Source of the DNA: JASLDZ01 sp964235945
GTDB lineage: Bacteria; Pseudomonadota; Alphaproteobacteria; Caulobacterales; Caulobacteraceae
Assembly: GCA_964235945.1 (NCBI GenBank)
Contig: CAXSDV010000010.1
Location: 13,748-77,747, forward strand
Direction of reading: 5' to 3'
Length of the DNA stretch: 64,000 nt
Shown: in pieces, positions 1 through 7,935 of the stretch
How the letters are laid out: every line of letters begins with the position of its first letter
How positions within the stretch are numbered: position 1 is the stretch's first letter
Position numbers and translations under genes: made by a program
Notes under the pieces: generated by a model
The model's input: only the letters and a program-made list of their open reading frames with translations
Database searches by the model: none
Told to the model about the DNA's origin: nothing

Positions 1-524
1 TCGCCCGGCGGTTTAGGCCCGTGACCCATCAGGATTTCAGAGGTGGCGGTGTATTTGCTGACCTGCTGCAGGTCGACCGGACCGCCGCCCCAGGGCCCGC
101 CGAAGCCGCCGAAGCCGCCGAAGCCGCCGCCGAAGCCGCCGTAACCGTAGCCCCAGCCGTAACCGCGGCGGTACAAGCCCCAGCGCGGGCCGAAATAACC
201 TCCGCCGAAGCCGCCGCCGAAATCGTCGCCGTAATAGTCGGTCTTGCGCTCGGTGTTGCGGTCCACGGTGGTGAACCAGTCATACCCCTGCTGCAAGGTC
301 AGCTCGGACGCACGATAGAGCAGGTATTTCTCCACCCGCTCGCGCGAGGTGAGCGAGTTGCCCGAGAAGGTGACGCTCCAGCGGTTCTGCTCGAGCTGGG
401 TGTCGGCGTAACCGCCGGAGGCCTGGGCGCCGCCCACGCCCAACGGCTGGTAGGGCGTGGCCGTTTCGCAGGCGCTCAGGGTGAGGGCGGCGGCCGCGGC
501 GGCGAAGAGGACGAAACGTTTCAT
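1..524 (-). CDS. Gly-rich outer-membrane lipoprotein, CC0125-like (3' end cut by window edge)
   Basis: Open frame from ATG at 524 running off the window start with no stop, so the C-terminus is missing. The N-terminus is a lipoprotein signal: MKRF, a hydrophobic Ala/Leu stretch, then the lipobox LSAC with the lipidated Cys at residue 19. Residues about 45-95 form a folded-looking region (DTQLEQNRWSVTFSGN, SRERVEKYLLYRASELT), followed by a low-complexity tail of GGFGG/GGYGG repeats rich in Tyr and Trp. This matches the Caulobacterales lipoproteins of the CC0125/CC1285 type, whose function is unknown. Lnt, encoded further on, would complete its acylation. Family assignment is from recognition of the pattern, not a search. 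Confidence 0.75.
   Translation of the reverse strand, partial: MKRFVLFAAAAAALTLSACETATPYQPLGVGGAQASGGYADTQLEQNRWSVTFSGNSLTSRERVEKYLLYRASELTLQQGYDWFTTVDRNTERKTDYYGDDFGGGFGGGYFGPRWGLYRRGYGWGYGYGGFGGGFGGFGGFGGPWGGGPVDLQQVSKYTATSEILMGHGPKPPG
102..140. repeat. In-frame 9-bp tandem repeat coding for Phe-Gly-Gly units
   Basis: Four copies of gaagccgcc (102-110, 111-119, 120-128, 132-140), with one extra gcc before the last. On the minus strand they encode the Gly-Gly-Phe repeats of the lipoprotein tail. Such units can expand or contract in frame. I take this as coding low complexity, not a separate element. Confidence 0.7.
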
Positions 525-827
525 CCGCGATGAAACTCCAAGGGGGTTGTCTGTGGCATGTCGACTCCATCTAGGGCGCGATCGCGCCTCACCAACGGCC
601 GACGTCTTCTCGGCCGCGGTATATTGAACAACCGCCCGCCGACCCATGAAGTCGCAGCCGATATGACAACGTCGTTCGCGCCCATGCGGATGCAGACGGC
701 GCGCCGTTGCGGCCCAGAAAGTCCCGTCGGCGGGATTTGCGGCGTCGCCGGGCCTCTTTGAACGGTCGCCCGCCGGCCCCGCGCCGGTCTCGAGCCCGCG
801 CCGCGCCCGGCGGGGCCGCCGCCCCGA
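525..827. other. Gene-free stretch between the lipoprotein gene and argG
   Basis: About 300 bases with no convincing gene. It must hold the promoter of the leftward lipoprotein gene and the end of the argG transcript. A perfect 14-bp palindrome (GGCGCGATCGCGCC, 575-588) lies about 50 bases upstream of the lipoprotein ATG. A weak hairpin lies at 718-738. Short open frames here lack plausible ribosome binding sites. Confidence 0.5.
718..738 (-). terminator. Possible argG terminator
   Basis: Read on the minus strand, TCCCG and CGGGA pair across a CCGA loop, with flanking AAA and TTT that can pair past one bulged C, followed by TTTCT. It lies about 90 bases after the argG stop. The stem is short, so this is only a candidate. 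Confidence 0.35.
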
Positions 828-2075
828 CTATTCGGGGGCGGCGAGGCGGCGGTCGCGGCCGGCCAGCACGCGCAGGCGCAGGGCGTTGAGCTTGATGAAG
901 CCCGCCGCGTCCTGCTGGTCGTAGGCGACGGCGCCCTCCTCGAAGGTCACGAGGTCCTGGTCGTACAGGCTGTAGGGGCTCTCGCGGCCGATCACCGACA
1001 CGTTGCCCTTGTAGAGCTTCACCCTCACGCGCCCGCCGACCGCCTCCTGGCTCTTGTCGATCAGCGCCTGCAGCATTTCGCGCTCGGGCGAGAACCAGAA
1101 GCCGTTGTAGATCAGCGAAGCGTACTTCGGCATGATCTCGTCCTTCAGGTGCATGGCCCCGCGGTCCAGCGTCACGCTCTCCATGCCGCGGTGGGCGGCC
1201 AGGAGGATCGTCCCGCCCGGCGTCTCGTACACGCCACGGCTCTTCATGCCGACGAAGCGGTTCTCCACGAGGTCGAGGCGCCCCACGCCGTTGTCGTGAC
1301 CGAGCTGGTTGAGGCGCGTCAGCAGCGCGGCGGGCGACAGGTGCTCGCCGTCGATCGCCACCGGGTCGCCGCGCTCGAAGTCGAGGGTGAAGACGGTGGG
1401 CCGGTCGGGCGCGTCCTCGGGCGCGATCGTGCGCTGGTGGACGAACTCGGGGGCCTCGACCGCCGGGTTCTCCAGCACCTTGCCCTCGCTGGAGCTGTGC
1501 AGCAGGTTCGCGTCCACGGAGAAGGGAGCCTCGCCCCGCTTGTCCTTGCTGATGGGGATCTGGTTCTCCTCCGCGAAGCGGAGCAGGCCCTCGCGGCTCT
1601 TGAACGCCCACTCGCGCCAGGGGGCGATCACGCGGATGTCGGGCTCCAGCGCGTAATAGCCGAGCTCGAAACGGACCTGGTCGTTCCCCTTGCCGGTGGC
1701 CCCGTGGCACACCGCGTCCGCCCCCACCTGCCGGGCGATCTCGATCTGGCGCTGGGCGATCAAGGGGCGGGCGATGGAGGTGCCCAGCAGGTACTGGCCC
1801 TCGTACACCGTGTTGGCGCGGAACATGGGGAAGACGAAGTCGCGCACGAAGGTCTCGCGCAGGTCGTCGACGAAGATGTTCTCAGGCTTCACGCCCAGGA
1901 GCAGCGCCTTGTCGCGCGCGGGCCCGAGCTCCTCGCCCTGGCCGAGGTCGGCGGTGAAGGTCACCACCTCCGCGCCGTACTCGGTTTGCAGCCACTTCAG
2001 GATGATGGAGGTGTCCAGCCCGCCCGAATAGGCGAGCACGACCTTCTTCACCGGCTTGGCGTCGGCGGCGGGCAT
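828..2075 (-). CDS. argG: Argininosuccinate synthase
   Basis: Joins citrulline and aspartate with ATP to form argininosuccinate, the penultimate step of arginine synthesis, in the cytoplasm. The product is 415 residues, the usual length. The N-type ATP pyrophosphatase loop AYSGGLDTS is at residues 15-23, and GHDNGVGRLDLVENR and the citrulline-site region ATGKGNDQVRFE are intact. The start is the ATG at 2075, preceded by an AGGAG ribosome binding site; the open frame extends 22 codons upstream but that part is Pro-rich and unlike the family. It is transcribed alone from a good sigma-70 promoter at 2113-2141. Confidence 0.97.
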   Translation of the reverse strand: MPAADAKPVKKVVLAYSGGLDTSIILKWLQTEYGAEVVTFTADLGQGEELGPARDKALLLGVKPENIFVDDLRETFVRDFVFPMFRANTVYEGQYLLGTSIARPLIAQRQIEIARQVGADAVCHGATGKGNDQVRFELGYYALEPDIRVIAPWREWAFKSREGLLRFAEENQIPISKDKRGEAPFSVDANLLHSSSEGKVLENPAVEAPEFVHQRTIAPEDAPDRPTVFTLDFERGDPVAIDGEHLSPAALLTRLNQLGHDNGVGRLDLVENRFVGMKSRGVYETPGGTILLAAHRGMESVTLDRGAMHLKDEIMPKYASLIYNGFWFSPEREMLQALIDKSQEAVGGRVRVKLYKGNVSVIGRESPYSLYDQDLVTFEEGAVAYDQQDAAGFIKLNALRLRVLAGRDRRLAAPE

Positions 2076-2112
2076 GGGCGGCTCCTGGAGCGGTGCGGAA
2101 GGTGGTCGCGGC

Positions 2113-2141
2113 GCTTTAGGGACCGCGCGGGAGGGGGTCAA
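2113..2141 (-). promoter_or_regulatory. Sigma-70 promoter of argG
   Basis: On the minus strand TTGACC (2141-2136) is followed after exactly 17 bases by TAAAGC (2118-2113). This puts a start near 2106 and gives a leader of about 30 bases before the argG ATG at 2075. The same -35 hexamer and spacing occur upstream of the tRNA-Leu gene. Confidence 0.55.
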
Positions 2142-2198
2142 CCGGGCGGGACGTGCGCGGAAGCGGGCGGCCGCCTCCCCGCTCCATTCCCCGGCGTG

Positions 2199-2663
2199 TC
2201 AGGCCGCGGTGGGAGCCGCCTCCTGGGCCAACAGGGCGTGCAGGGCGTCGGCCGAGCGCGCCGCGCGCAACTGGTCGCGCACGTCGCGCCGCCGAAGCAG
2301 GCGCGAGGCGCGCGCCAGCGCCCGCAGGTGCTCGCCCACCGCGCCCGGCGGGGCGAACAAGGCGAACAGCAGGTCGACGGGCTGGTCGTCCAGGGCGCCG
2401 TAGGCCACCGGCGTCTCCAGCCTCACGAACACCGCGCGCATCCGTTCGAGCCCCGGCAGGGCGGCGTGGGGCAGGGCCACCCCCGCCCCCACGCCGGTGG
2501 AGCCCTCCGCCTCGCGGTCCAGCAGCCGCTGCAGCACGACCGCGGCGTCCACGCCGAACTGGCGCGCGGCCAGGTCCGCCACCACGCTCAACGCCTGGCG
2601 CTTGCCGCCCGCCCCCGCACGCTCGACCACCGCGCCGGGGTCGAGCAGGTCGCCGATGTCCAT
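2199..2663 (-). CDS. ptsN: PTS IIA-like nitrogen-regulatory protein (EIIA-Ntr)
   Basis: Phosphate acceptor at the end of the nitrogen-related phosphotransferase chain (PtsP-NPr-EIIA-Ntr); it regulates by binding partners and does not transport sugar. The 154-residue length fits the family. The phosphorylated histidine is H66 in GVALPHAALPG. The gene starts 17 bases after the hpf stop, so the two are probably one operon, as in many Proteobacteria. rpoN, often just upstream of hpf, is absent here: the neighbour upstream is the divergent fzlA-like gene. Confidence 0.93.
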   Translation of the reverse strand: MDIGDLLDPGAVVERAGAGGKRQALSVVADLAARQFGVDAAVVLQRLLDREAEGSTGVGAGVALPHAALPGLERMRAVFVRLETPVAYGALDDQPVDLLFALFAPPGAVGEHLRALARASRLLRRRDVRDQLRAARSADALHALLAQEAAPTAA

Positions 2664-2680
2664 GGCCGCCGCCCCGCCGC

Positions 2681-3343
2681 TCAGGTCCGGCCGGCGGCGG
2701 CGCGCTCGGGGTCGAGCCAGCCGATGTTGCCGTCCGTGCGCCGGTACACCACCGACAGGCCGCCGTGGGCCACGTTGCGGAACATCACCACCGGCCCGCC
2801 GGTGAGGTCGAGCTCCATCACCGCCATGGAGACGGTGGAGGTGCGGATCTCCGACTGGGTTTCGGCGACGATGGCCGCGGCGGGGGCGCCGTTCCCGGCC
2901 GAGCCGTCCTGGCCCCACTCGTCGGTGACGAGGTCGTCCTCGTCCTCCGGCGCGCGCAGCACGGTGTAGGGAGTGGTCTCCGAGCGGGCGGACCCGCCCC
3001 CGCCGTTGTGCGGCTTGTGGCTCACCAGGCGACGCTTGTAGCGGCGGATGCGCGTCTCCAGCTTGCCGAGCGCCACGTCGAAGGCGGCGTGGGCGTCGCC
3101 GCCCACCCCGCTCGCCACCAGGCGCTGGCCTGTCGCGAGGCGCACCACCAAGTCGACGCAGAACTCGTGGCCCTCGCGGCGTACATGCACGTCCGCCTCG
3201 CCGCCGCGGTCGAAGTAGCGCCCGATCCCCGCGATCACGCCGTCGACGATCCGCTGCTTCAACGCGTCGCCGACCGTCATCTGCTTGCCGGACACCTGGA
3301 CGTCGAAGCGGTCGGCGACGGGGGCTTGGGGATCGTGCTGCAT
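2681..3343 (-). CDS. hpf: Ribosome hibernation-promoting factor, long form
   Basis: Binds the decoding centre of the small subunit and pairs 70S ribosomes into inactive 100S dimers in stationary phase. At 220 residues it is the long type: an N-terminal S30AE domain (about residues 1-110), an acidic linker, and the C-terminal dimerization domain (about 150-210, with VYRRTDGNIGWLDPERA). The ATG at 3343 is preceded by GGAG and matches the usual N-terminus. The frame continues 33 codons upstream but that region is not conserved-looking. ptsN follows 17 bases downstream. Confidence 0.93.
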   Translation of the reverse strand: MQHDPQAPVADRFDVQVSGKQMTVGDALKQRIVDGVIAGIGRYFDRGGEADVHVRREGHEFCVDLVVRLATGQRLVASGVGGDAHAAFDVALGKLETRIRRYKRRLVSHKPHNGGGGSARSETTPYTVLRAPEDEDDLVTDEWGQDGSAGNGAPAAAIVAETQSEIRTSTVSMAVMELDLTGGPVVMFRNVAHGGLSVVYRRTDGNIGWLDPERAAAGRT

Positions 3344-3448
3344 GGGAACTCCGCTGAACTCGCGGCCGCCCTCCGCGCCCGCGCGGGCGCGTCGGCCGAC
3401 CGACCGGACTGGAAGCAACGCACGCCGGGGCCGGGGGTTCAAGCCCGC

Positions 3449-3468
3449 CGCGCACGCCGGGGTGCGCG
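3449..3468. promoter_or_regulatory. Hairpin in the hpf/fzlA divergent intergenic region
   Basis: CGCGCAC and GTGCGCG form a perfect 7-bp stem around the loop GCCGGG. The 12-mer CGCACGCCGGGG occurs twice nearby (3419-3430 and 3451-3462). An AT-rich palindrome TCATATATGA follows at 3492-3501, close to the fzlA-like ATG. This is the only control region for both divergent genes, but I cannot assign clear -35/-10 boxes. Confidence 0.35.
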
Positions 3469-3525
3469 ATGAACGCGGCGTTAAGCCTTTATCATATATG
3501 AGTTTCTCCCCGCCGCGGTCCGCCC

Positions 3526-4212
3526 ATGCCCGTCGAACGCACCCTGCACCACTTCCCGCTCGATCCCTTCTCCCGCCAGGCGCGCCTGGCGCTGGGCGAG
3601 AAGCGGCTGGCCTACGCCGAGGTGGTGGAACGCTACTGGGAGCGGCCGGACGCCCTGGCCGCGCTCAACCCCTCGGGCGTGACGCCCGTGCTGGTGGAAG
3701 GCTCGGGCCCGCACGCGGTGGTGGTCTGCGAAAGCCGCGCGGTGCTGGAGCACCTGGAGGAGCGCCACCCCTCCCCCGCCCTCCTGCCCGCCGATCCCGC
3801 GGCCCGGGCGGAAGCGCGCCGCCTGCTGCAATGGTTCGACCGCAAGTTCGACAACGAGGTCAACGGCCTGCTGCTCCACGAGAAGATGGAGAAGCGCCTC
3901 CTGGGCCTGGGCGCGCCCGAACTCGCCGCCCTGCGCGCCGGGCGCGAGGCGCTGCGCGGCCACATGGGCTACCTGGAGGCGCTGCTGTGCGAGCGCGACC
4001 ACTTGGCCGGCGACCGGCTGAGCCTGGCCGACCTGGCGGCGGCCGCCCACCTGTCGGTGATCGACTACCTGGGCGAGGTCGGCTGGGACGAGCACCCGTC
4101 CGTGCGCACTTGGTACGCCCGCCTGAAGTCGCGCCCCGCCTTCCGCCCGCTCTTGGCCGACCGCCAACCGGGGCTGCCGCCGGCGGCGCACTACGACGAC
4201 CTGGATTTCTGA
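3526..4212 (+). CDS. fzlA: GST-fold protein, probable FzlA (FtsZ-binding division protein)
   Basis: A 228-residue glutathione S-transferase-fold protein: thioredoxin-like N-terminal domain (LHHFPLDPFSRQARLALGEK, residues 7-26; ALNPSGVTPVL further on) and an all-helical C-terminal domain. Length and the C-terminal tail AAHYDDLDF resemble the Caulobacter FtsZ-localized protein FzlA, which curves FtsZ filaments and drives constriction and needs its last residues to act. It lacks an obvious catalytic Ser/Cys/Tyr in the usual active-site position, as expected of FzlA. If not FzlA it is a GST of unknown substrate. The assignment rests on memory of the family, not a search. Confidence 0.65.
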   Translation: MPVERTLHHFPLDPFSRQARLALGEKRLAYAEVVERYWERPDALAALNPSGVTPVLVEGSGPHAVVVCESRAVLEHLEERHPSPALLPADPAARAEARRLLQWFDRKFDNEVNGLLLHEKMEKRLLGLGAPELAALRAGREALRGHMGYLEALLCERDHLAGDRLSLADLAAAAHLSVIDYLGEVGWDEHPSVRTWYARLKSRPAFRPLLADRQPGLPPAAHYDDLDF

Positions 4213-4247
4213 AGGGCGAGCGGCCGGCGTCGACCGCCCCGCTCCCC

Positions 4248-5192
4248 TCAGTGCGGCTTGCGTCCGCCCGTCAGCTTGCGCAGCACCGGCCGCAGCACGG
4301 AAACGGCGATGATCGGCGGGGCCAGCACGTGGGCCAGCACGCGGCGGCGGCGGTTGTCCGCGCGCTTCCTGAAATATCGCGCCAGGCCCACACCCTTGTG
4401 GAACTCGACCTTCACCGGGTGGCTGCGGCTGGTGGAGCCTAGGTGGACGACGCGGGCGGCGGGCTGGAACAGCACGGAACCGCCGCTCCGGCGCACGCGC
4501 CAGCACAGGTCCACGTCCTCCACGTGGAGGAAATAGCCCGTGTCGAACCCGCCCATGGCGGCGAAGTCGGTGCGGGTCATGGCGAAGCAGGCGCCCGAGA
4601 TGGTGGGCACGGCCAGGGGCTCGCCCGGCACCGTCTCGTCCTCGTGGTGGATTTCGAAGCCCTGCAAGCCGCGCATGCGCTTGGACAGCTGGGTCAGGCT
4701 CAGCAGGGTGGTGACGGGCGTCACCTCGCCCCGGCGCGCGCCCCGCTGCTCGGTGCCGTCCGGGTTCATCACGCGCGCGCCCACCACGCAGGGCTGGGTC
4801 TGGGCGGTGAGCGCGCTCTTGAGCGCGACCACGCAGCCCGGCTGCACCAGGGCGTCCGGGTTGAGGAAGATCAGCACCCGCCCGTGGGCGGCCCCCGCCC
4901 CCATGTTGGCCCCGCGGGCGAAGCCCACATTACCCTGGCCGCGGATCAGGGTGACCTTGGGCTCGCGCGCCGCCTCGTCCAGCAGCGCCGCCTCCTCTTC
5001 GGTGGAGCCGTTGTCGACGATGACGAACTCGTCCACCTGCTCGTCGCGCAGCACCTTGCGCAGGCTCTTGCCCAACACCTCGCCCGTGCGGAACACCACC
5101 ATGACGACGGTGACGCCCACCTCCAGCCGGGCGTCCACGTGCCAGGAGGAGGCGACGAGGCCGCCGGCCAGGGGGCGGATGTGCGTGTTCAT
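4248..5192 (-). CDS. Family 2 glycosyltransferase
   Basis: A 314-residue GT-A fold enzyme of the rhamnosyltransferase-like type that moves a sugar from a nucleotide donor to an envelope polysaccharide or glycolipid. Visible are the nucleotide-binding start (TVVMVVFRTG, VIVDNGSTEEEA), GNVGFARGANMGA, the metal-binding region LIFLNPDALVQPG, and GGFDTGYFLHVEDVDLCWR, the acceptor-side motif with the catalytic acid. The C-terminus is Arg/Lys-rich and probably membrane-facing. Its ATG overlaps the thrS stop (ATGA at 5192-5189), so translation is coupled to thrS, an odd partner. Donor and acceptor cannot be told from sequence. Confidence 0.88.
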   Translation of the reverse strand: MNTHIRPLAGGLVASSWHVDARLEVGVTVVMVVFRTGEVLGKSLRKVLRDEQVDEFVIVDNGSTEEEAALLDEAAREPKVTLIRGQGNVGFARGANMGAGAAHGRVLIFLNPDALVQPGCVVALKSALTAQTQPCVVGARVMNPDGTEQRGARRGEVTPVTTLLSLTQLSKRMRGLQGFEIHHEDETVPGEPLAVPTISGACFAMTRTDFAAMGGFDTGYFLHVEDVDLCWRVRRSGGSVLFQPAARVVHLGSTSRSHPVKVEFHKGVGLARYFRKRADNRRRRVLAHVLAPPIIAVSVLRPVLRKLTGGRKPH

Positions 5193-7162
5193 GCCGCTTG
5201 GCTCCGCACCGCCGCCGCATCCGGCGCGCCCGCCGTCGCGAGGCGGGCGAGGTCGGGGGCGAGCGCCTCCGCCTTCAGGGCGGCCGCCGCCTCGTCCAGC
5301 ATGAGCACTTGCTGGCGATCCGAGCCCAGCCGACGCAGGGCGACCTGCCCCGTTTCGGCCTCCTTGCGACCGACCACCGCGATCACGGGTGTTTTGGCCA
5401 GGGAGTGCTCTCGCACTTTGTAGTTGATCTTCTCGTTGCGCACGTCGACCTCGACCCGCAAGCCCGCCGCCCGCAGGCGCGCGGCGGCGGCCTGGGCGTA
5501 GTCGGACGCGTCGGACGTGATGGTGGCGACCACCACCTGCACGGGGGCCAGCCAGAGCGGGAACGCCCCGGCGTAGTTCTCGATGGTGATGCCCAGGAAG
5601 CGCTCGAAGCTGCCCAGTATCGCCCGGTGCAGCATGACCGGCCGCTGCTTGGAGCCGTCCTCGGCCACGTACTCGGCGTCCAGGCGTTCGGGCAGCACGA
5701 AGTCGAGCTGGAGCGTGCCGCACTGCCAGGTGCGGCCGATGGCGTCGCGCAGGTGGAATTCGAGCTTGGGGCCGTAGAAGGCGCCCTCGCCCGGCAGGAG
5801 TTCGACCAGCTCGCCCGCCGCCTCCGCCGCCGCCTTGAGCCGGCCTTCGGCGAGGTCCCAGGTTTCGTCCGAGCCCGCGCGCACGTCCGGGCGCAGGGCC
5901 AGCTTGACGCTGTGCAGCGTCACGCCGAGGTCCTCGTAGACCGAGCGGAGCAGGCGGCAGAAGCGGGCCGTCTCCTCCACGATCTGGTCCTCGCGGCAGA
6001 AGATGTGCGCGTCGTCCTGGGTGAAGGCGCGCACCCGCATCAGGCCCTGCAGCGCGCCGGAAGGCTCGTAGCGGTGGCAGGAGCCGAACTCGGCCAGGCG
6101 CAGCGGCAGGTCGCGGTAGCTCTTCTGGCCGAAGTTGAACACCTGCACGTGGCCGGGGCAGTTCATCGGCTTGACGGCCAGGACCTCGCCTTCCACCGTC
6201 TCGCAGGTGAACATGTTGGCGGCGTACTTCTCCCAGTGGCCCGAGCGCTCCCACAGCGCGCGGTCGAGCACCTGGGGCGTCTTGATCTCGGCGTAGCCGT
6301 CCTCCTCCAGGCGGCGGCGCATGTAGTCCTCCAGCGCCCGGTAAAGCGTCCAGCCCTTGGCGTGCCAGAACACCATGCCGCGCCCCTCCTCCTGCATGTG
6401 GAAGAGGTCCATGGCCCGGCCGACCTTGCGGTGGTCGCGCCGCTCGGCCTCGGCCACGCGCTCCAGGTGCGCGGCGAGGTCGGCGTCGGTGGCCCAGGCG
6501 GTGCCGTAGATGCGCTGGAGCTGGGCGTTGTTCGAGTCGCCGCGCCAGTAGGCCCCGGCGAGCTTGGTGAGCTTGAAGGCCGTGCCCACCGTCTTGGTGG
6601 AGGGCAGGTGGGGCCCGAGGCACAGGTCCAGCCACTCGCCCTGGCGATAGATGGAGATCTCCTCGTCCTGCGGCAGGTCGCGGATGATCTCGGCCTTGTA
6701 GGCTTCGCCCCGCGCCTCGAAGAAGGCGATCGCCTCCTCGCGCGGCCAGGTCTCGCGGGCGAAGGGTTCTCCGCGGGCGACGATCTCGCGCATCTTGGCC
6801 TCGATGCGCGGCAGGTCGTCCAGGCTGAAGGGCTCGGGGCGGGCGAAGTCGTAGTAGAACCCGTCCTCGATGGCCGGGCCGATGGTGACCTGAACGTCCG
6901 GAAACAGTGCTTGAACGGCCTCGGCCATGACGTGGCTGGCGTCGTGGCGGATCACCGGCAGCACCGCCGGGTCGTCGCGCGTCAGGATCTCCACCCGGCC
7001 GCCGGCGTCGAGCGGGCGGTCGAGGTCGCGCAACCGGCCGTCCAGCCGCAGGATCACCGCCTTCTTCGCGAGCGACTTGGACAGGCTCTCGGCCACGGCG
7101 CGCCCGGTGGTCCCGGCCTCGTAGCTGCGCGTGGAGCCGTCGGGGAAGATGAGGTCGATCAT
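5189..7162 (-). CDS. thrS: Threonyl-tRNA synthetase
   Basis: Charges tRNA-Thr. The product has 657 residues with the full bacterial layout: TGS domain (1-62), editing domain (HDASHVMAEAVQALFP, zinc-type HxxxH), class II catalytic core and C-terminal anticodon-binding domain (residues about 545-640). The zinc cysteine that selects threonine lies in NCPGHVQVF. The start is the ATG at 7162, which overlaps the yidD stop (ATGA); an upstream extension in frame is just the yidD 3' region. It precedes and overlaps the GT2 gene. No T-box or operator-like tRNA mimic is visible upstream. Confidence 0.97.
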   Translation of the reverse strand: MIDLIFPDGSTRSYEAGTTGRAVAESLSKSLAKKAVILRLDGRLRDLDRPLDAGGRVEILTRDDPAVLPVIRHDASHVMAEAVQALFPDVQVTIGPAIEDGFYYDFARPEPFSLDDLPRIEAKMREIVARGEPFARETWPREEAIAFFEARGEAYKAEIIRDLPQDEEISIYRQGEWLDLCLGPHLPSTKTVGTAFKLTKLAGAYWRGDSNNAQLQRIYGTAWATDADLAAHLERVAEAERRDHRKVGRAMDLFHMQEEGRGMVFWHAKGWTLYRALEDYMRRRLEEDGYAEIKTPQVLDRALWERSGHWEKYAANMFTCETVEGEVLAVKPMNCPGHVQVFNFGQKSYRDLPLRLAEFGSCHRYEPSGALQGLMRVRAFTQDDAHIFCREDQIVEETARFCRLLRSVYEDLGVTLHSVKLALRPDVRAGSDETWDLAEGRLKAAAEAAGELVELLPGEGAFYGPKLEFHLRDAIGRTWQCGTLQLDFVLPERLDAEYVAEDGSKQRPVMLHRAILGSFERFLGITIENYAGAFPLWLAPVQVVVATITSDASDYAQAAAARLRAAGLRVEVDVRNEKINYKVREHSLAKTPVIAVVGRKEAETGQVALRRLGSDRQQVLMLDEAAAALKAEALAPDLARLATAGAPDAAAVRSQAA

Positions 7163-7419
7163 GAGTCGCACGTGAAAGCGCGCGCCGCCGCCGGGGCGGG
7201 GGGCGCGGGGTCGTAGCCGGAGCCGCCGCCGGGACGGCAGCGGCACAGTCGGCGGAAAGCCAGCGCCCCGCCGCGCACGGGACCGTGCGAGACCAGGACG
7301 GCGGCGGCGTACTCGGAGCAGGAGGGCATGAACCGGCAGGACGGCCCGACCAGCGGGGAGACGACGAGCTTGTAGCCCCTCAGCGCCCCCCGGACCGCCC
7401 CTGCGTACGTCGGACCCAA
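7159..7419 (-). CDS. yidD: Membrane protein insertion efficiency factor YidD
   Basis: An 86-residue YidD-family protein: GYKLVVSPLVGPSCRFMPSCSEYA carries the conserved Cys pairs, followed by GPVRGGALAFRRLCRCRPGG. The family supports YidC-dependent membrane insertion and is usually beside rnpA/yidC, which are absent here. The start is TTG at 7419, with GGGGAG seven bases upstream; no ATG fits. The stop overlaps the thrS start by four bases. The Pro/Ala-rich tail (residues 70-86) is normal for high-GC relatives. Confidence 0.9.
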   Translation of the reverse strand: MGPTYAGAVRGALRGYKLVVSPLVGPSCRFMPSCSEYAAAVLVSHGPVRGGALAFRRLCRCRPGGGSGYDPAPPAPAAARAFTCDS

Positions 7420-7506
7420 GGCGCGACTCCCCTGCGAGGCGATCGGCCTAGCATGAGGTTCGGAACCCGGCCACCCCAGGGGTTAAGCACCCCGCGGGCG
7501 TGGGAT

Positions 7507-7935
7507 TCAGGTCGCGGCGGCCTGGAACGCGGCGTCCGCGGCGGCGTCGAAGGCCAGCATGACCGAGGCGTGGCGGGCGGGGTAGGCGCGCACGGGCTCC
7601 AGCGCCGCCAGCGCCGCGAAGCGTCCCTCCGGCGGCGGGCCGTCCGCCTTGAGCATGGCGCGCAGGGCGTCGCGCGCCGCGGCGATCTCGGCGGGATCGG
7701 CCCCCACCACCGCGTCGCCCAGCACGGCGGCGGCGGCCTGGCCCAGGGCGCAGGCGCGCACGTCCTGGGCGAACTCGGCCACGCGTCCGTCCGCCAGCAC
7801 CACGTCCACCGTCACCCGGCTGCCGCAGAGCTTGGAGCTGCGCTCGGCGGTGGCCCCGGGCGCGGCGAGGCGGCCCGCCCGCGGCATGTCGGCGGCGAGC
7901 TGGAGCAGGCGGGCGGAGTAGAGTTCGTCGATCAT
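7507..7935 (-). CDS. IscU/NifU-like iron-sulfur scaffold protein
   Basis: A 142-residue NifU N-terminal-domain protein. Two of the three cluster-ligand cysteines of IscU are visible (KLCGSRVTVDV and VRACALGQAAA); the third, near the C-terminus, is not apparent (PARHASVMLAFDAA). It may therefore be an accessory scaffold and not the main IscU/SufU. It overlaps the SRPBCC gene upstream (ATGA at 7935-7932) and is followed after 87 bases by yidD. A small palindrome GGTTCGGAACC sits at 7457-7467 in that gap. Confidence 0.85.
   Translation of the reverse strand: MIDELYSARLLQLAADMPRAGRLAAPGATAERSSKLCGSRVTVDVVLADGRVAEFAQDVRACALGQAAAAVLGDAVVGADPAEIAAARDALRAMLKADGPPPEGRFAALAALEPVRAYPARHASVMLAFDAAADAAFQAAAT

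Noticed and set aside
102..140. Short tandem repeats as a CRISPR or VNTR locus
   Set aside because: The units are 9 bases with no spacers and stay in frame as Gly-Phe repeats of a lipoprotein.
1149..2969. Long open frame on the strand opposite argG, ptsN and hpf
   Set aside because: It is a shadow produced by high third-position GC. It shows no domain, while the three opposite genes are complete and recognisable. The same applies to other long antisense frames, such as those opposite thrS, lnt, addA and addB.
3486..3505. Sigma-70 -10 box TATCAT/TATATG before the fzlA-like gene
   Set aside because: The AT-rich patch is suggestive but no -35 element occurs 16-18 bases upstream.
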